A stretch of DNA of 64,000 nucleotides from Adineta ricciae (taxonomy: Eukaryota > Rotifera > Eurotatoria > Adinetida > Adinetidae), in NCBI GenBank assembly GCA_905250025.1, contig CAJNOJ010000045.1, positions 124,001 through 188,000 of the forward strand, read 5' to 3'. The position numbers and the translations under genes were made by a program. The notes under the pieces are model-generated. The model was not told the DNA's origin. It was given only the letters and a program-made list of their open reading frames with translations, and did not search any database. Positions 14,658 through 26,855 of this stretch are shown here, piece after piece. Numbering within the stretch: the first letter of the stretch is position 1; every line of letters begins with the position of its first letter.

Positions 14658-15657
14658 CTATTTATCATTTGCTTAATCCTTCTTTCAACTAGAATTCGAA
14701 CCGGTGAAATTTCCTTTTAAATGTCAAGCAAAAGAACAAATAGAGTGTATGGTGATTACTAGAAAAATCGTTACTAACAACTACAAAATAATCGATCTTC
14801 TCAATACACACACATTTTAATATCATTACTACTACTTATCTTCTCTATCTTTCTTTCTTTCTCTCTCTCTCTCTCTCTCTCTCCACTTTTTTATATATTT
14901 TCTTGTGTGTTTGTAAGTCTGTCATATTTTTCCTAGTTTTCACATGCACATGAGTTGTTTCGTTTGTTTTTTTTGTAAAGCTCGATGTGTATAGAAACAT
15001 GAGTGAAAGATGAAAAAAAGAAAGAAGACTACGAGCGAATTGGATCGGATTTTCGGCGCACTAAAATCTGGAACTAAAACATAGTTTGATTCAATTATAT
15101 GAAGATCTTTGTTGGTAGACACTCGATATTCATTAGAAATGATCAAAGTGACAACAAGAGACTCGTGATAGTTACTATACTAAAAGTACTAAATGCAGAC
15201 ATCTATAGATGTCGTGATGATAACATGATGAATGTTCTGAAGAAACTGTCGATTAATATCGAAAAATAATGTTCTCGAAGTGAATAGATTCGAAAAATAG
15301 ATGATTTTTTTCGTGTTTTAAAAGTCGATCATTTGTAACAAAGAGGAGAAATTTTCAGTCGTAATACAATTGTTGATTGGTCAATGCAGAATACCGAAGT
15401 TAATCGAACGAACAAATGGACCCGACAACAGAATGAGAAAGAAACAAATAAACAAGAAAAAAATCTATTTTCTTTTGATAATGTTGATTTTTCTGCTGAT
15501 TATTCTTGAAATATCGATAATAATTCTTGTGCAATAACTACATCTGACTGTTGTCTGTGTGCGTATGACTCAACTACGTCATCGTTTTTTCGTTTTAGAT
15601 GGTTATTCTCAGGCACAACTCATGATCATCAAGTTAAATCATTAGAAAATTTCGAAA
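14658..15657. other. Intergenic between FoxO-like and USP10 genes
   Basis: No exon recognised. It contains the FoxO-like 3' flank and a CT dinucleotide run. A T-rich AG at about 15596-15599 and a CAG at about 15609-15611 before the USP10 start may be splice acceptors for a 5' untranslated exon or for trans-splicing. Confidence 0.45.
14861..14883. repeat. (CT)n microsatellite
   Basis: Uninterrupted CT dinucleotides following TTTC units; intergenic, 3' of the FoxO-like gene. Confidence 0.95.
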
Positions 15658-18373
15658 ATGACTGTAAGTACGAAGATTTCGTTTGAATTGTGTAAGACAA
15701 TTGAGTTTTCTTCACAGGACTATACCTTTGGTGATTTTTCTAAACCAGAAACTGAAAAGTTCTTTGGTCATGAAGAACAAGGAGTGAAAGTAATGCAAAC
15801 CTTTGCATAATATCGATTGATCCTAATTTCTCTTCGAATTCATCTAGTTTCCATGGAGTACAGACGATTGTGCAAATACCGGCATTGAATTTGGCTTTGG
15901 TGTGTCATCAGTCATATCCCCATCGGGTGGTACCGGTGTTTCCTACTCATGTAACGGCAGTCTATCTCATCAAGAATCGACAAACTCTGCATTGACATCT
16001 CCTCCATATTCTTCAAAAAGTTCCTCGGTTGAAAATGTGAAAATAACCAAACAATCCTCACATCACCGTCACGATAGCGACAGAAAGCTGAAAAAGAAGC
16101 GACCACCGAACTATTACAAACAAGAATACCAACAAATGCTCGAACCCTCAACACTCCATCATGTGAACATTCATCATGATAAAAACGAACAAACATCTCA
16201 GACAGAACAAAACACCAATGATCCGAGATATATATCTTGTGATCAATGGGTGGATTCGATAATGAAACATCAACAGGATGATAAACAATCAACGAATGAC
16301 GATGAAATCGAATCAGATAGTTAGTAGTGCGTGTGATCTTCGATCGAAAGTTCGAATTCTTTGTTTTCATAGGTCACGACACAACAACTGATACAGATAA
16401 TGATGTTGAACATCCACAGCACATATCCATCAGTAAAGCATCCTTGAACAACAACGATTCATCTATTTATTCCACATCTGTCGCAAGTGCAGCTTCAATC
16501 GAAACGTTGAAACCAACATCAGATAATTTCTCCTCGTCAAACAAATCGAAACCATCGTCATGGGCAGATTTATTTCGTAGTAACGCACCCACATTACCAG
16601 CAGCTACATCATCCGCAACTGTATCTAATGCTCCACAACAATCAACTCCTATTCCAAAAGTTCAACCAACATCGCCACAACAGAATGGCAAAAGCAATGC
16701 CCCGAATAACTATCATCATCCAAAACAAAACTATCAAGTCTATAACAGCAATGGTGAAGACTCCAGATCATTAGAAGGTACACGAAGATCAGAATATCGT
16801 TTATTAGTGTTGATTTTTTTCGTCATTTAGATTATTTTTCTAAATGTGAAATACGTCCGTCAGCTATGGCTATTAAACCTCGTGGATTATTAAATAAAAG
16901 TAATTACTGTTATGTTAATGCTGTAAGTATCTCATATAGACATTAGTTATTTCACTGACATAGCATTTATTCTAGACTCTGCAATCCCTGCTTGCTTGTC
17001 CTGCTTTTTTCAATGTAATGAAATATATCCCACCGGATGAAGATACCGATAATCATAACGTTCCATGCATTCGAGCTCTGTAAGTCATTTTCTCAGGAAA
17101 TAGTCAGAAAACAAGTAGTAGTGTCTTTTTCCTACTAGAAATTCTTTTGTTAATCAATTTGAAAAAATGGATCGAAGTAAATCTAGTTCCAATCACAAAG
17201 ACATCGTTTGTGGCGCAGCATTTGAACCCATTGAAGTTCTTCAAGAATTATCACGTCTCCGTCATTTACCTGTTGAACTCATCAAAAGCAAACAAGAAGA
17301 CGCACATGAGTTATTGTGCCAATTACTGAGCGAAATTCACGATGAGATTTGTCAAATTTTGTATAACCCATCAACGAATAGAAATGGTAGGATGAACTTT
17401 TGAGTGAGGAGAATCAGTACGAGAGTATTTTGTGTTTCTAGAAGAATCCACATCTAGTTCAGATTTGTCGACATTAACGGCCGATTTGCAATTGAATGGT
17501 GATGAGAAATCTGAAGATTGGCTTCAAGTCGGAAAACGCAATCGTACGCATGTACTTCGCACGGTAAAATCTACCTCTCTGTTGGAAAATATTCTATGAA
17601 CATTTGTTTTTTTTTGTTAGAATGAAATTCGAAAAAGTCTTATCGCCGATATATTTGCCGGAAAGTTTCGTTCAACAGTACACAGTGCTGGAAATCAAAA
17701 GTCAGTCGTACACGAACCATTTTTTACTCTTTCACTCGATATTAAAGTAAGTCACAAAAGAATCCGACCGGATCTTATCTGATATGCTCTAGGATCCGAA
17801 AATTACGACACTCGACGATGCCCTTCTACGGTTCTCCGAACAATCGCTCCTTTCCGATTACGTCGATAGTAAAAATCGACAAAATGTAAGTTAAAGGCAA
17901 TCAGCCGACAATCTTGTAATGATATTCTTCTAGATTCACACCAATAAAACTATGTTAATTGAACAATTACCACCTATCCTTATCATTCATTTGAAATGTT
18001 TCCTTTATGACGAAAGTGACGGTATTAAAAAAATCAACAAATCTGTCAACTACAACGTCAACTTAACAGTACCGAAAAGTAGGTCAACATGAAGACCGCC
18101 CCCTCCTCCTCCAAATATCTATGTTTCGTTCTAGCTATTCTTACTGAGCAAGCTCGAAAACAATATAGCGATCGATATAAGTTATTTGCCGTCGAATATC
18201 ATCAAGGAGATCATGCCACGAAAGGACATTATATCACCGATGTGTTCCATCCCGGACTTCAAGGATGGCTAAGATGTGATGATGGAAACGTTCAAGTTGT
18301 CACCTCCAATCAAGTGGTTAATCCAACAGCTGATAAACTTACGCCTTATTTACTTTTTTATCGTCGTGATTAA
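15658..18373 (+). CDS. USP10: USP10, ubiquitin-specific protease
   Basis: Cysteine deubiquitinase that binds G3BP and acts in stress granules, ribosome rescue and p53 control in other animals. Twelve exons: 15658-15663, 15718-15789, 15848-16319, 16373-16777, 16831-16922, 16976-17079, 17139-17386, 17442-17563, 17621-17746, 17793-17885, 17934-18078, 18135-18373; 707 residues. The N-terminus carries YTFGDFS, the FGDF motif through which USP10 binds the NTF2-like domain of G3[11 protein letters not shown] matches a block I recall in vertebrate USP10. The long middle is disordered and rich in Ser, Asn and Gln, with [10 protein letters not shown]. The catalytic domain begins [17 protein letters not shown] (Cys box) and ends with KGHYITDVF (His box) and [11 protein letters not shown]. 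The order of these blocks supports orthology. Confidence 0.93.
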
Positions 18374-18449
18374 TCATTGATGTGTTTTGAACAAAACCAA
18401 AAGCAGAAAAGTCTTTTCTTTTGACTATTTTACGTGCGCGCAATAGCTT

Positions 18450-18480
<31 letters not shown>

Positions 18481-19395
18481 TTCTCATCCGAGTGTATTCT
18501 CTTGTCTGCTCAATCCAGCTGTTGGTTTGTTTTTCAATATCCGGTGTAGATCCATGAGCAAATCACTGTTATTCTTTGTTTCTTTCTTTTTCGCTCTTCT
18601 TTGGTCTTGTTGATTGTGGTGATGGTATTTGTTTTTATGCACATTTGTCATGTACATTATGCATCAAGTTACTAACTTTTTCTTAGTAACGTATGTTGTT
18701 TTGTAGTGACAATTTATTGTTTTTCTTTTCGTTTTTTTTTCATAGACAACCTTTCATGTTTCCTTGTTCGTTTTTCTTCTCTTTTTTGGCGAGTTGTTTG
18801 TGTGTGTGTTTTGTTGTCGCTCTATGTTTGTCGGCTTCGTTTTTCATCACATACAAAGCACATTATCTTACTCATTTTTCTTTTTTTTCTTTCTTCTTCA
18901 CTATACGTATGAACGTCGTACTCTTTTTTGATGATGAGCGATCAGAATAAAAAGATTTCTGACCGAATGAAAACAATTTTCATATATCGATTGAGACTAC
19001 AGGAATGGTGAACGCGTTTGTTATATGATGTACGAAGCAAACTACTACGAATATGATATTGTGATCAATGATTCAGACTACCGTCATTTCTGATTAAAAA
19101 AAAAGCCATCTTTGTTGAGCCAAGTGTATCTCGTTCTCTTTCGTTATGTTGATGGCGATATAATATGTGTTATGTATACTGGATGGGTATATCATATACT
19201 GTTATGATTGGTGTTATGTCCTTTCATCGTAGAGGACGTTCCATTCTCACTCATTTGTGTTTAAATAGTCTTTCTTTCAGCATTGTATATTTGCATTTTC
19301 GTTTTTAAAAACTGATGATTGTTTGACAAATTAGATGAATTTACTTAGTTACTAAGTTCATTCACGAAAAATCTGCATTTGTAGAGCAATAAAAC
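18374..19395. other. Intergenic, USP10 3' flank to UvrD-like gene
   Basis: T-rich, including a CT microsatellite at 18451-18474. No exon recognised. A T-rich AG acceptor (19383-19384) lies 11 bases before the next ATG. Confidence 0.5.
18451..18474. repeat. (CT)n microsatellite
   Basis: Uninterrupted CT dinucleotides about 80 bases after the USP10 stop codon. Confidence 0.95.
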
Positions 19396-22108
19396 ATGTA
19401 CCGAAAAAAGAAAACTACCATGATGTCCACTACTACGAGTGTTAAAACAACTGAAATAGACCATGACCAAATCTTACATAATCTTAATTCTCAACAAAAA
19501 CGTGCCGTTACTTGTCCAATCCATCAATCGACCCTTGTCCTCAGTGGAGCTGGTTTGTTGTTCGGGTTTTAGATAATTTCAGCTTCCATCTTTCTTCAAT
19601 GAATTTTCAGGCAGTGGCAAAACGCGTGTGCTCACATCTCGCATAGCTTATCTATTAAAGAATTGTGCCGTTAAGCCATATCAAATATTTGCTGTGACAT
19701 TTACAAATAAAGCCGCGCTTGAAATGCGTCATCGCATAAGTCAAATATTACCTGAAACGCCATTGAACGACATGTGGCTGGGTACATTTCATGGTCTTGG
19801 TAAATATTGTTTCGTACATGTACACAGTGTCTTATTTTTCTTTTCTAGCAAATCGTTTCCTTCGTATTCATTTCAAAATGGCTGGTCTGAAGAGTGATTT
19901 TCTCATCATCGATCCGGATGATCAGTTGTCGATTATTAAAAGGATTCTGAAAGAAGACGTGAAAGAGAATAATTTCTACACGGACAAACCAAAAGCCATT
20001 GTCAATTTTATTAACAAATGTAAAGACGAAGGAAAACGTTCCACTGACTTGTTGATCAATCCTGAAAATCATTTTAAACAGCTTATATATAGCAAATACG
20101 AAAAGTACCTTCAACAAGAAAACCGAGTCGATTTCGGAGAATTAATTCTATTAACCAAAGGTTTGTCATGAGCAGCTCGATTGGAATGTTCATACGAGTT
20201 TGTTTTAGAATTATTGGACAGAGAAATCGATTTACGTGTACACTATGCAAAGCAGTTTCGTTTTGTTCTCATCGATGAATTTCAAGATACTTCTACCTTA
20301 CAGATGGATTGGTTGAAATTACTAATGGACAAAGATGGATCGAATCAAACGGTGCACAATTGTTTTATGGCTGTGGTAAGTTGAGATCGGTCTTCAAATT
20401 TCTTAATAATTCTTTTTGATGGCACAGGGTGATGACGATCAAAGTATTTATGCGTTTCGGGGTGCTCAATGTGTAAACAATATCGACGAATATCTCAAGG
20501 CACTCTATTTAGAAAGAGAAAACCCGGAACATATTATCAAATTAGAACAAAATTACCGTGAGATAGATTGATGATGATGATAGGTATTATTGGACTGGCG
20601 GAGTTTTCTGTTTAGGCAGCACAAATGTAGTTTTGGAAGCAGCAAATGCAGTGATTGATCATAATCAATCTCGTCTGTAAGTCAAATTTGATCATTCAAA
20701 GTCAAATAAAACAAAAGATCAATGTTATAGTGGTAAAAACCTTTGGACGGACGTAAAGAATGGCGAACAGATCGGATTATATCAAGGAACAGACGCTACC
20801 GATGAAGCCAAACATGTTGTTGAAAGGATTCGTGATTTTACTCGTGGTCATCCGGACATCCCTCTCTCACAAGTCGCCATTCTATATCGGACAAATGCTC
20901 AGTGTAAGTTGTGTTTCTTATCCAACACGTTTAATTTCTCCTTTGCTCATCTAATTGCGTTTAGCACGTGAATTCGAACAAGCACTGATGAATGCTGGAA
21001 TCAAGTATCGTATTTACGGTGGTATTAAATTTTATCAACGGGCGGAAATCAAAAGTGCATTAGCCTACTTACGTTTAATCCAAAATGAAAACGATAATGA
21101 TGCCTTCCGCCGGATTATCAATTTGCCTGCACGTTCGATCGGCAAAGCAACTCTAGAGAAAATCGAATCAGGAGCCAAACAAAATCAATGTTCGTTGTTT
21201 TCATTTCTTCAGTCCGATCCCTCATTGAGCAAACAAAAGAAAATCGTTGATTTTGTTCGATTAATCAAACAATGCAAGCAAACACTGGAGGAACAAAATC
21301 CTAAAATGGAATTATACGAACAAGCTTTATACATCTTTGAACAATCGGGTTTGATGGAATCATACAACAAGAAGGAAGAGGTCGAACGTTTACAAAACTT
21401 GAGTGAATTATGTAATGCTATGAAACAATTCTCACATTTGTATCAAACCAACGACCTAACAGAGTATCTCAGTGTTGTGACATTAGTATGTGGAAGGAAA
21501 GTTAAAAAAAGGCGGTGCGAAGATTGAGTTTGGTCTTTTGAATAGGATACGACCAACGCTCAAGATGGCAAACTAGATACATCGGATGAAACTACACGAG
21601 TTCAGATGATGACTGTACATGGAGCGAAAGGATTAGAATTTCATTATGTATTTATTGCTGGTCTTGGTAAGTTTGAATACACAAACAAAGTTTCGTCGTT
21701 TCCATTTCGAAGATTTAGTTCAAGATCTCTTTCCATCGAACTTTTTCGGTACTTGCGACATTGAAGAAGAACGTAAGTGCTCAATATTTACTCGATTTCT
21801 TCCATTCGAATATCTTCTCTCGGACAGGTCGACTGATGTATGTTGCTATCACTCGTGCTAAACGCCTTTTACACATGTCATATTCCCAACTTCGGTCAAA
21901 TTATGGTCAACAAGAACGGTGTAAACGATCGCAATTTATCTCGGAAATTCCCACTCGACTTGTGCATGTTTATAATGAAAACGAAGAAATATATCAACCA
22001 CCGAAGAAGAAACTAAGCACTGTTCAACCAATGAACACATCTACTCAGACAGGATTCGTTACTGGCAAGAATTTATTGAATGTTGCTCAATGGAATAAAA
22101 GAAAATAG
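19396..22108 (+). CDS. UvrD/PcrA-type superfamily 1A DNA helicase, probably acquired from bacteria
   Basis: ATP-dependent 3'-5' DNA helicase of the bacterial UvrD class (mismatch and excision repair, removal of recombinase filaments). Eleven exons: 19396-19552, 19611-19799, 19849-20160, 20209-20375, 20428-20557, 20616-20676, 20731-20903, 20965-21485, 21546-21666, 21713-21772, 21828-22108; 723 residues. Motifs in order: LNSQQKRAV (Q), GAGSGKTRV (Walker A, split by an intron), FTNKAALEMRHRI, WLGTFHGLANRFLR, LIDEFQDTS, GDDDQSIYAFRGAQ, LEQNYRST, YRIYGGIKFYQR, TVHGAKGLEF, EEERRLMYVAITRAKR. The match to gammaproteobacterial UvrD is close. Instead of the bacterial C-terminal Tudor-like domain there is a tail with PPKKK, a possible nuclear signal. 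Animals normally lack this helicase class (FBH1, their nearest one, is very different). The standard spliceosomal introns rule out bacterial contamination. Confidence 0.9.
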
Positions 22109-22256
22109 TATTTTTTGTTGTTGTAAACTAGTCATTATAAATATTTTGTGTTAAAGAAAATAGGTTTCAGATTCGTTCGATTTTCGATTGTGTGGTTAAC
22201 GACGGGAATTCCAAGGGAGTTATCAGTGCTTTAAAACATACAAAGAGAAACAAATG

Positions 22257-22949
22257 TCATTTATTGCTGATGTTCATTCGCATGATGATTTCCGTTGTTG
22301 AAGTAGTTGATTCGCATACATGGTCAATAGCCGAAGTGAAAACTTTGTCCCAAGCACGTGTATAATCATCGGCCATTGCACGATTGGTCGATTGGAAACG
22401 TTCATGTAACGAATTCAGTGTACATCGCTTTAATATCTTGAGAAAGACAAGAATGTTTTGCGAATGAAGACAAATTACGACTTACCAACAGAGTTTCGTG
22501 TTCGATTGGAAAAGAATCGCGATTTATTGGGAAAAGTTGTAAATAGGTGTTCACGTGATTTTCTTTGCTAATCGCTGCCAGGAATTTTTCCATCGCGTTG
22601 TTTACTTCTACACTATAGTCGGGTAAGGCAATCTGCCAGCTAAGATCGGTTCGTAAACAGGAATCGTGTTGACTGTAGTCGTAATTATTTCCATCGACTT
22701 GTATTTTCGAGATGCAAAATTGCCGAAATGATCGACTTTCATGAGTAGTCCTTTAGAAAAACTCCAACCGTCTTTGCATATGTTCATAAATGAAGAGAAA
22801 AACGCTTACTTGATTAGGATGTTTTGAAGAAATTTATGCAGATCATGCCCTTTGATAACATTCCATGATTGTTTTAACAAGGCAATCTCATTCGAAGTGA
22901 AGAGATGCTTCGGTTCCACCGAATGTAATGTCGCTATTGAACAACCCAT
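22257..22949 (-). CDS. Divergent globin with N-terminal MGC acylation motif
   Basis: Three exons read on the minus strand (22949-22810, 22750-22486, 22427-22257); 191 residues. The start MGCS is the N-myristoylation/palmitoylation pattern of membrane-attached globins such as globin X. FTSNEIALLKQSWNVI then matches the A helix of neuroglobin/globin-X-type chains, and the C-terminal AWDKVFTSAIDHV matches the H helix. The His of KENHVNTY is the best candidate for the proximal F8 ligand. The distal E7 position is not an obvious His, and the CD/E region is poorly conserved. Heme binding is therefore inferred. It faces the DAF-36 gene tail-to-head on the same strand and converges on the UvrD-like gene, only ~150 bases from its stop. 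An upstream T-rich acceptor region exists. The family call rests on helix patterns only. Confidence 0.6.
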
Positions 22950-23426
22950 GACGCTTTCTTCGAACTTAATAGATGTTGATGAATACCAAATGACAAGTTT
23001 TTTTTTTTATTTCAGGTTTTCTGTCAAGATGCTCAATCCTCTTTTTTTGTCACACCTGTATTTTCTATAGTTATTTAGAGCGCTCACATGCTGATCCAGA
23101 AGATGGCAAAGAATAAAGCTTACTTGTAATTCTATTGAGCAGTCAGCAATTACACAAAGAGGATTATTTTCCTCTTGCAGAATATACTTTTCCCAACTGC
23201 AAGTGGAGAACAAGGCAAAGTTATCTCAGTTTAAAATTACAGTCGAATTAGAACACGCCTGTAATATTTCTTCGAGAAATTACAAGTGATACTAACGGTT
23301 TAAATAGAAATTAACGAATTCACGGTCTGCAATTTAATACGTATGTCATGACGACTGTGAATCGTATGAAGATTTATTTTTCATTCTAATTGTCAATCAA
23401 GGCGACAGAGTTCAAAGCAGAAGATT
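22950..23426. other. Intergenic between globin and DAF-36 genes
   Basis: Presumed 5' flank of the minus-strand globin gene. A minus-strand TTGCAG acceptor and TTACAA|GTAAGC donor near 23120-23190 could bound a short untranslated exon; no coding content is supported. Confidence 0.35.
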
Positions 23427-24720
23427 TCACCAATCTAATATCTCGGGAACATTTTCTTTTTGTTCTTTAGAGAGATAGAATTGATTATACCAACGACGCA
23501 TTTTCAAAATTGGACCATCGTTTTTCACAAGAAATGGTGCTCGTTTGTGAATCTAAACAATAAGATTTGTCTCTGATTTCAAAAGACGTTTTCGTTATCA
23601 CAGTACTTTATTCTCCCAAATATCAATATCTCTTTGCCATTGAGCGATCCAATTACCAATAATGTACCAATTCAATAATCGCGGAATCTTTCTCTCCACA
23701 AAAGCTAAGAATTCCACATCTAACTCAGTGTAATTCGTCGGTGTATGCGTATGAAATAAATAAATCCGACCGAAGCTTCCATCAAAACGAAATAATGTTA
23801 TTCCTCCGGGTCCATAGAATGTGATCGATGCATCCACTTTTGTCGATTCGTATCGTTTGCCGAATAGTTGAATCATTGCTGTATCATAGAAATACGCTAG
23901 ATGAGATTTCTCATCGTCGAATTTCAATGATGCTTGATGATAAACGTGCACAAACGGTACATGCGTTTCAGTCCATGGAATGAGCATTTGACCGTGTAAT
24001 GGTTGAAAATGTTGTACATCAGCGGCATTTTCAGCAAATTCTTGCAAATGCATGTGAACATTGGGATAACGATAAACACCTCGAAATTGAAAACGATCGG
24101 TTAACAAATCATCGATACAAATCGCATCGTAGTGTGGTGGTTCATTCAATGGATGATACCAAATCATCACCATTCCATGACGTTCGACGCACGGGTATGT
24201 TTGCATTTTTGCCTAAAATAAATCAACGTTTGCCATGTAGAACGGACAAAGTTCATCTCTAGGTGGTTACTTTTTCCGGAATTTTGCCATCAATGTAGGG
24301 AATCTTTGTACAGCGACCATCTTCGCCACTGAACTCCCAGAGATGAAACGGGCATTGTAAGCAATTCGTGCCTGGCATAACTCGTCCTCCAACAGCTAAA
24401 TTCGCGCCCATATGTACACAAAATGCATCTAAGACATAAACTTGACTAGGTTCATCGTCAGATCGAAAAATGACCATCTCTCGACCAAGAGCAAATGCAT
24501 GTTTGACTTGTCGTCGTTTTGATACATCACTCGAATCACATATTCGGTACCAGCCACATGGATACTCACGAGTATAGGTTAAACTTCGATCAACACCTCG
24601 CCGCGCTGGTCGAACTTTCGACTTCTCGTTGTACCATCGACGAACATACAACACGATCAAAGGAGCGACAAACAGAACCGCCCACCAAGGAGAGACAAAA
24701 TCTTCTATTAGCATAAACAT
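23427..24720 (-). CDS. DAF-36/Neverland-type cholesterol 7-desaturase (Rieske oxygenase)
   Basis: Non-heme iron oxygenase that makes 7-dehydrocholesterol, the first step toward ecdysteroids or dafachronic acids in ecdysozoans. Three exons on the minus strand: 24720-24271, 24212-23607, 23552-23427; 393 residues. An N-terminal membrane helix (WWAVLFVAPLIVLYV) is followed by a Rieske [2Fe-2S] domain with CVHMG (Cys101, His103) and CPFHLWEF (Cys123, His126), then the mononuclear iron site NAADVQHFQPLH (Asn212, Asp215, His218, His223). The C-terminus (ILKMRRWYNQFY) is typical of the family. The ATG lies 14 bases after a T-rich AG acceptor (24736-24735 on the minus strand). Substrate is inferred from family; some Rieske relatives act on other sterols. 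Confidence 0.9.
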
Positions 24721-25899
24721 TTCTGTTGATCTATCTAAAACGTAGGATTAGCACAAATCTATACATGTGTTTTCAACCAATCAGCAGTTATCTCTAGGGA
24801 TTTCAACCAGTGAAAAGTTATTCAAAATATCATCCGATGATATGATGACGGGAATGAGGTACCTTACGTCTATCACCAATAAAAAATGTTTATTTAAATA
24901 TTCTTCGCACAGAACAAGTGATAGAAACAGTGGACACGCAAAGAACGCGAGCTGATATCAGTATTTGCATATGTCACTGCTTGTTGCAGAACAGCAATGT
25001 TGTATACATTGTTGACGAGGTGTATATTATGTTTTATTTTAGGTACTTTCACTTCTTCGATAAGAATTTGTTTGTCAAACCAAGACAACAAAGTTCAAAA
25101 GTTGAATATGAGTTTTCATTTAAAATTAGACGATTGGTAACAGACATACACTGTATCACCCTCAAGTGCCAACAGGTGAAAAAGATTTTTGTTTGCTTAG
25201 CAATCGTGTATGCAATCACACTAGAAAAACCGAATACATTTCGATTTTTGTCAACCAAGTATATCATTTAATATTCATTTCGTATCTGTACAAAACAGAC
25301 GGCATTGTTTATTCTGTCTAAAATGTTTGATTTTTCTCAATGATCCGAGTTATAATTGACATTTTCCTTTTATAACGTTGATAAATATATAATCGCACGG
25401 TTTTATTTATCGTTTGGCTAATCATCGTCCTTCGATTGCGACGTGGCCAATTCGCTCCGAACTGAATCATCGTATCACTCTGATATAGTAAGAATAGAGA
25501 AAAAAAATCTGTTTCTATTCACATGATCGATGGTCGAAAAAAATAATGAAAAAAGTAATCTCTCTACTTCGTTATTCGATCAGTCTCGAAGAGCAAAATA
25601 ACTAGTTAAGCTAGTGCACCTTCTAATGTATATCCTCCCACTTATACGTTCTTTCTCTATGCATACACATAAAGGAAGAAAATTGATTCGACGACACGGG
25701 GTTAGTATTTGAAACTATATCTCTTTTCATCCATCCATTATTCTCTCTTATCGAGGTGTTCGATTATTTTCACCGTCCGCGTTCGAAGATGTCTATGTAC
25801 ATGAACTGATCATCACTTTAAATTCGATCGTTTGCATTCATTCTAGATTTTCTAGTAGAAGAAAGTAGCAGACACTCTGTTAGTCAGTTAACGAACATC
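24721..25899. other. Intergenic between divergent DAF-36 and tetraspanin genes
   Basis: 1.2 kb shared 5' region of two divergently transcribed genes. Several short ORFs lack motif or splice support. No specific promoter element is identified. Confidence 0.45.
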
Positions 25900-26697
25900 A
25901 TGCGTTTACATAAGCTTCTTTTTCTTATATTTTTGGTCGTCTATTTCATTGCCGGCCTTGTCTTACTTATTACAGGCAGTGTAGCTCACCGACAAGCATC
26001 TAAATGTAAGTCGTGCCTTTGTATACATGGAATTTTACTTGAATAATTTGTCTAGATGCTGAAATTACTGGCAGCTCGATCATCTCTGGCGCTGGCTTTG
26101 TCATCGCGATAGGTGTTTTCATTATCGTCCTATCAATTCTCGGTAAGTGTTTCTTCATGAATCCTTTTCTGCCTATTGTTCACACGTGCACTTCAAGGTC
26201 TTGTTGGTGCCATTCAAAACCGTTTACAATTGTTACAAATCTTCATTGGTTCATTATGTATCATCATCTTACTTCAATTAATCGCCGCTATCGTTGGATT
26301 TACACTTCGTGGCAAAGCTGATTCTAAATTACGTCAAAGATTAACAGAATCGATGCCCAAATATTTTCAGAATGATCATAATGTCGTCGAAGAATGGAAT
26401 CGTCTTCAACAAAAATGGAGCTGCTGTGGTATTAATGGTCCCGCTGATTGGAACATCACAACTAGTAGAGCACCACCATCATCATGCTGTTTGAACAATG
26501 TCTGTACACCCCTTCCTACAACTGGTGTCTTGCCTTATTTTGATCAAGGTTGCTATCAATATGCTAATGCTTTATTCTATCGATACTCCGCAGCATTGGG
26601 TGGCGTTTCTCTCTTCTTCTTTTTTGTTGAAATCATCGGATTAATCTTGGCTGTCGTTGTTTTACGAGACTTAAAGAATAATTACGGAAGTGTTTAA
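25900..26697 (+). CDS. Tetraspanin
   Basis: Four-pass membrane organiser protein. Exons 25900-26005, 26056-26142, 26198-26697; 230 residues. TM1 is at about residues 5-27 (LLFLIFLVVYFIAGLVLLI), TM2 at 43-64, TM3 at 76-98, and the large extracellular loop runs from about 105 to 190. The loop holds the family CCG motif (WSCCGINGPADW), a second SSCC and two further cysteines (NVC, QGC), the six-cysteine arrangement. TM4 is near 195-220 and the short tail ends NNYGSV. The subfamily (CD63/CD9-like or other) cannot be set from sequence alone. Two phase-1 introns of 50 and 55 nt. Confidence 0.9.
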
Positions 26698-26855
26698 ACC
26701 AACTCGAACAACAACAGAGCCGATTCCAATGAACTTTTGTCTTTTTTTATTTTTCATGCTACACAATCTTTCTTGTTCTTAGTTTCAAACATTTTCAATC
26801 ATTCTTCATTTTATAACATAGAGAAACCACATTTGCAAACTCTCATGTCTTCATT

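Noticed and set aside
20161-20175. Possible 15-nt intron in the UvrD-like gene (GTTTGTCATGAGCAG)
   Set aside because: A normal 48-nt intron ending in TTTGTTTTAG (20161-20208) gives LLTKELLDREIDLR, which fits the UvrD family without an insertion.
24767-25271. Overlapping ORFs between DAF-36 and tetraspanin
   Set aside because: Different frames on both strands with no domain pattern; treated as intergenic.
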